DNA of 64,000 nucleotides from contig NZ_KK020675.1 in the NCBI RefSeq assembly GCF_000307775.2, forward strand, positions 1 through 64,000, read 5' to 3'. Positions within the stretch are counted from its first letter, which is position 1. The number at the start of each line of letters is the position of its first letter. Below the pieces are notes generated by a model. That model ran no database searches. It was not told the origin of the DNA and saw only the letters and a program-made list of their open reading frames with translations. Origin of the DNA: Stutzerimonas stutzeri KOS6 (lineage in GTDB: Bacteria; Pseudomonadota; Gammaproteobacteria; Pseudomonadales; Pseudomonadaceae). A program made the position numbers and the translations under genes. This document shows, piece after piece, positions 63,325 through 64,000 of the stretch.

Positions 63325-63840
63325 CTAGCGATACGAGCGGTAGCGCCGTGCTCTCGAGCGGAACGGGAAGCTCGCCGCCAGCAGCAGGCTTTCCACCAGC
63401 CATGCCAGCAGCAACGCACAGCTCAGCCCCCAGGCGATCGCTTCGGGAGCCAGCAGAACCTGGAACCGGTACGAACTCCATACCTGCTCGCGCAGACTGC
63501 GCTCGGCGCCGAACACCACATGCAGGACTCGCGCATACCAGGGTCGCTGCATGGCCTGCCATTCCCGCTCGAGCAAGCGCGCACGCCGCAGCAGCTGTTC
63601 GATGCTCTGCGCGTCGCTCTGGAAAACCGGGTCGTCGCTGTCGCGATAATGCCCGACGAGGGCATCCAGATCGCCAGCGAAGAAGCGCCGCGCCGTTTCC
63701 TGGAAGCCCTGCAAGCCCTGCTCCGCTTCCAGCCGCCTGGCCTCGACATGCTGCGCGTAGGCCTCGATGAAGCCCGGTATCTGGATACCCACCAGTAAAC
63801 CGAGCGCGAACAGGGTCAAGCGCAAATAACTTCTCAGCAT
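63325..63840 (-). CDS. DUF2937 membrane protein
   Basis: A 171-residue protein with an N-terminal helix (about 6-25, LTLFALGLLVGIQIPGFIEAY), a soluble helical middle (about 26-115), and a C-terminal membrane segment (about 130-155) with a basic RSRARRYRSYR tail. Function unknown. ATG at 63840 has GGTGG upstream and overlaps the previous gene's stop by seven bases, so the two are co-translated. The frame from 63915 extends into the glutaminase gene. Confidence 0.83.
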   Translation of the reverse strand: MLRSYLRLTLFALGLLVGIQIPGFIEAYAQHVEARRLEAEQGLQGFQETARRFFAGDLDALVGHYRDSDDPVFQSDAQSIEQLLRRARLLEREWQAMQRPWYARVLHVVFGAERSLREQVWSSYRFQVLLAPEAIAWGLSCALLLAWLVESLLLAASFPFRSRARRYRSYR

Positions 63841-64000
63841 GCCGCCACCTTTCCCTTCGCTACGCACTCTCCAAGACGCCAAAGGCTCCACTGTCCGGGT
63901 TCGTGCAAGGTCCATTGTTCGTTGTCGGTCAACGGCTCGGTCGCCAAGACGGTCACCACATCGCCAGGGGTCGTCTCGGCCTGGAAGTTCACGGTCAGCT
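63834..64000 (-). CDS. Class II glutamine amidotransferase (YafJ-like), C-terminal part
   Basis: Only the last 54 codons are in the window, reading LTVNFQAETTPGDVVTVLAT, then EPLTDNEQWTLHEPGQWSLWRLGECVAKGKVAAC and TGA. The VTVLATEPLTDNEQW block is the C-terminal part of YafJ-type class II amidotransferases. The catalytic N-terminal Cys lies outside. Its stop overlaps the DUF2937 start. Confidence 0.75.
   Translation of the reverse strand, partial: LTVNFQAETTPGDVVTVLATEPLTDNEQWTLHEPGQWSLWRLGECVAKGKVAAC

Noticed and set aside
61836-63419. A 527-residue minus-strand frame opposite GFA and vWA genes
   Set aside because: Antisense to two well-supported genes and without motifs.

Overview
This window is a GC-rich chromosomal segment from a gammaproteobacterium of the Pseudomonas group. 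It most resembles Stutzerimonas (Pseudomonas stutzeri)-type genomes: gene order matches several blocks that I recall from Pseudomonas aeruginosa, and short palindromic repeats of the kind common in stutzeri-type genomes sit between genes. It is almost fully coding and mostly housekeeping. I see no tRNA or rRNA gene, insertion sequence, prophage or CRISPR array.

Layout. 1-3.5 kb: a leftward pair, a YCF48-type Asp-box protein and an RND-family exporter. 3.8-11.2 kb: leftward pepN, a DUF1315-DUF2797 pair, a tandem repeat block, then the overlapping chain nadK - metallophosphoesterase - rhomboid protease. 11.4-15.9 kb: DUF1853, chromate transporter chrA, a TauE/SafE permease divergent from a LysR regulator, and an RraB-type RNase E inhibitor. 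16.1-20.1 kb: a tightly coupled four-gene operon (circularly permuted ATP-grasp, alpha-E, transglutaminase, proteasome-like Anbu). 20.4-27.1 kb: an alkA-type glycosylase, two PLDc_N mini-membrane proteins, a decayed methionine-salvage segment (mtnB and mtnC remnants around an intact mtnD), an MFS transporter, aroC, an alpha/beta hydrolase and a tail-anchored GNAT-like protein.

27.2-34.6 kb: glk and edd (Entner-Doudoroff entry), then scpB, scpA, trpS, a Sua5/YciO protein and a PHP phosphoesterase, all leftward. 35-38.4 kb: yciI and a Cpx-like envelope-stress module (response regulator, CpxP/Spy-like periplasmic protein, sensor kinase) with a CpxR-like box and an attenuator-like hairpin. 38.4-46 kb: nitroreductase, YkgJ-type cysteine-cluster protein, trkH, DUF808, an AraC regulator, DUF962, the MASE2 adenylate cyclase cyaB and a second AraC regulator. 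46-50 kb: EamA transporter, SelW-like protein, the patatin-like autotransporter plpD and a MarR regulator.

50.3-55.4 kb: recQ, a YecA-family protein, DUF454, a DTW-domain tRNA modification enzyme, a glutathione transferase and an unlisted 41-residue small gene. 55.6-64 kb: aceK, EamA transporter, cysK, DUF748, a MoxR ATPase / GFA / vWA cluster, DUF2937 and the 3' end of a class II glutamine amidotransferase gene.

The observations I would check first are the partly erased mtnBDC operon, the Anbu / ATP-grasp / alpha-E / transglutaminase operon whose biochemical role is open, the tandem 178-bp repeat that runs into the rhomboid gene, the alternating operator half-sites before edd, and a family of interspersed hairpins whose arms covary. 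All family assignments come from reading motifs and from memory of families; no database search was run.
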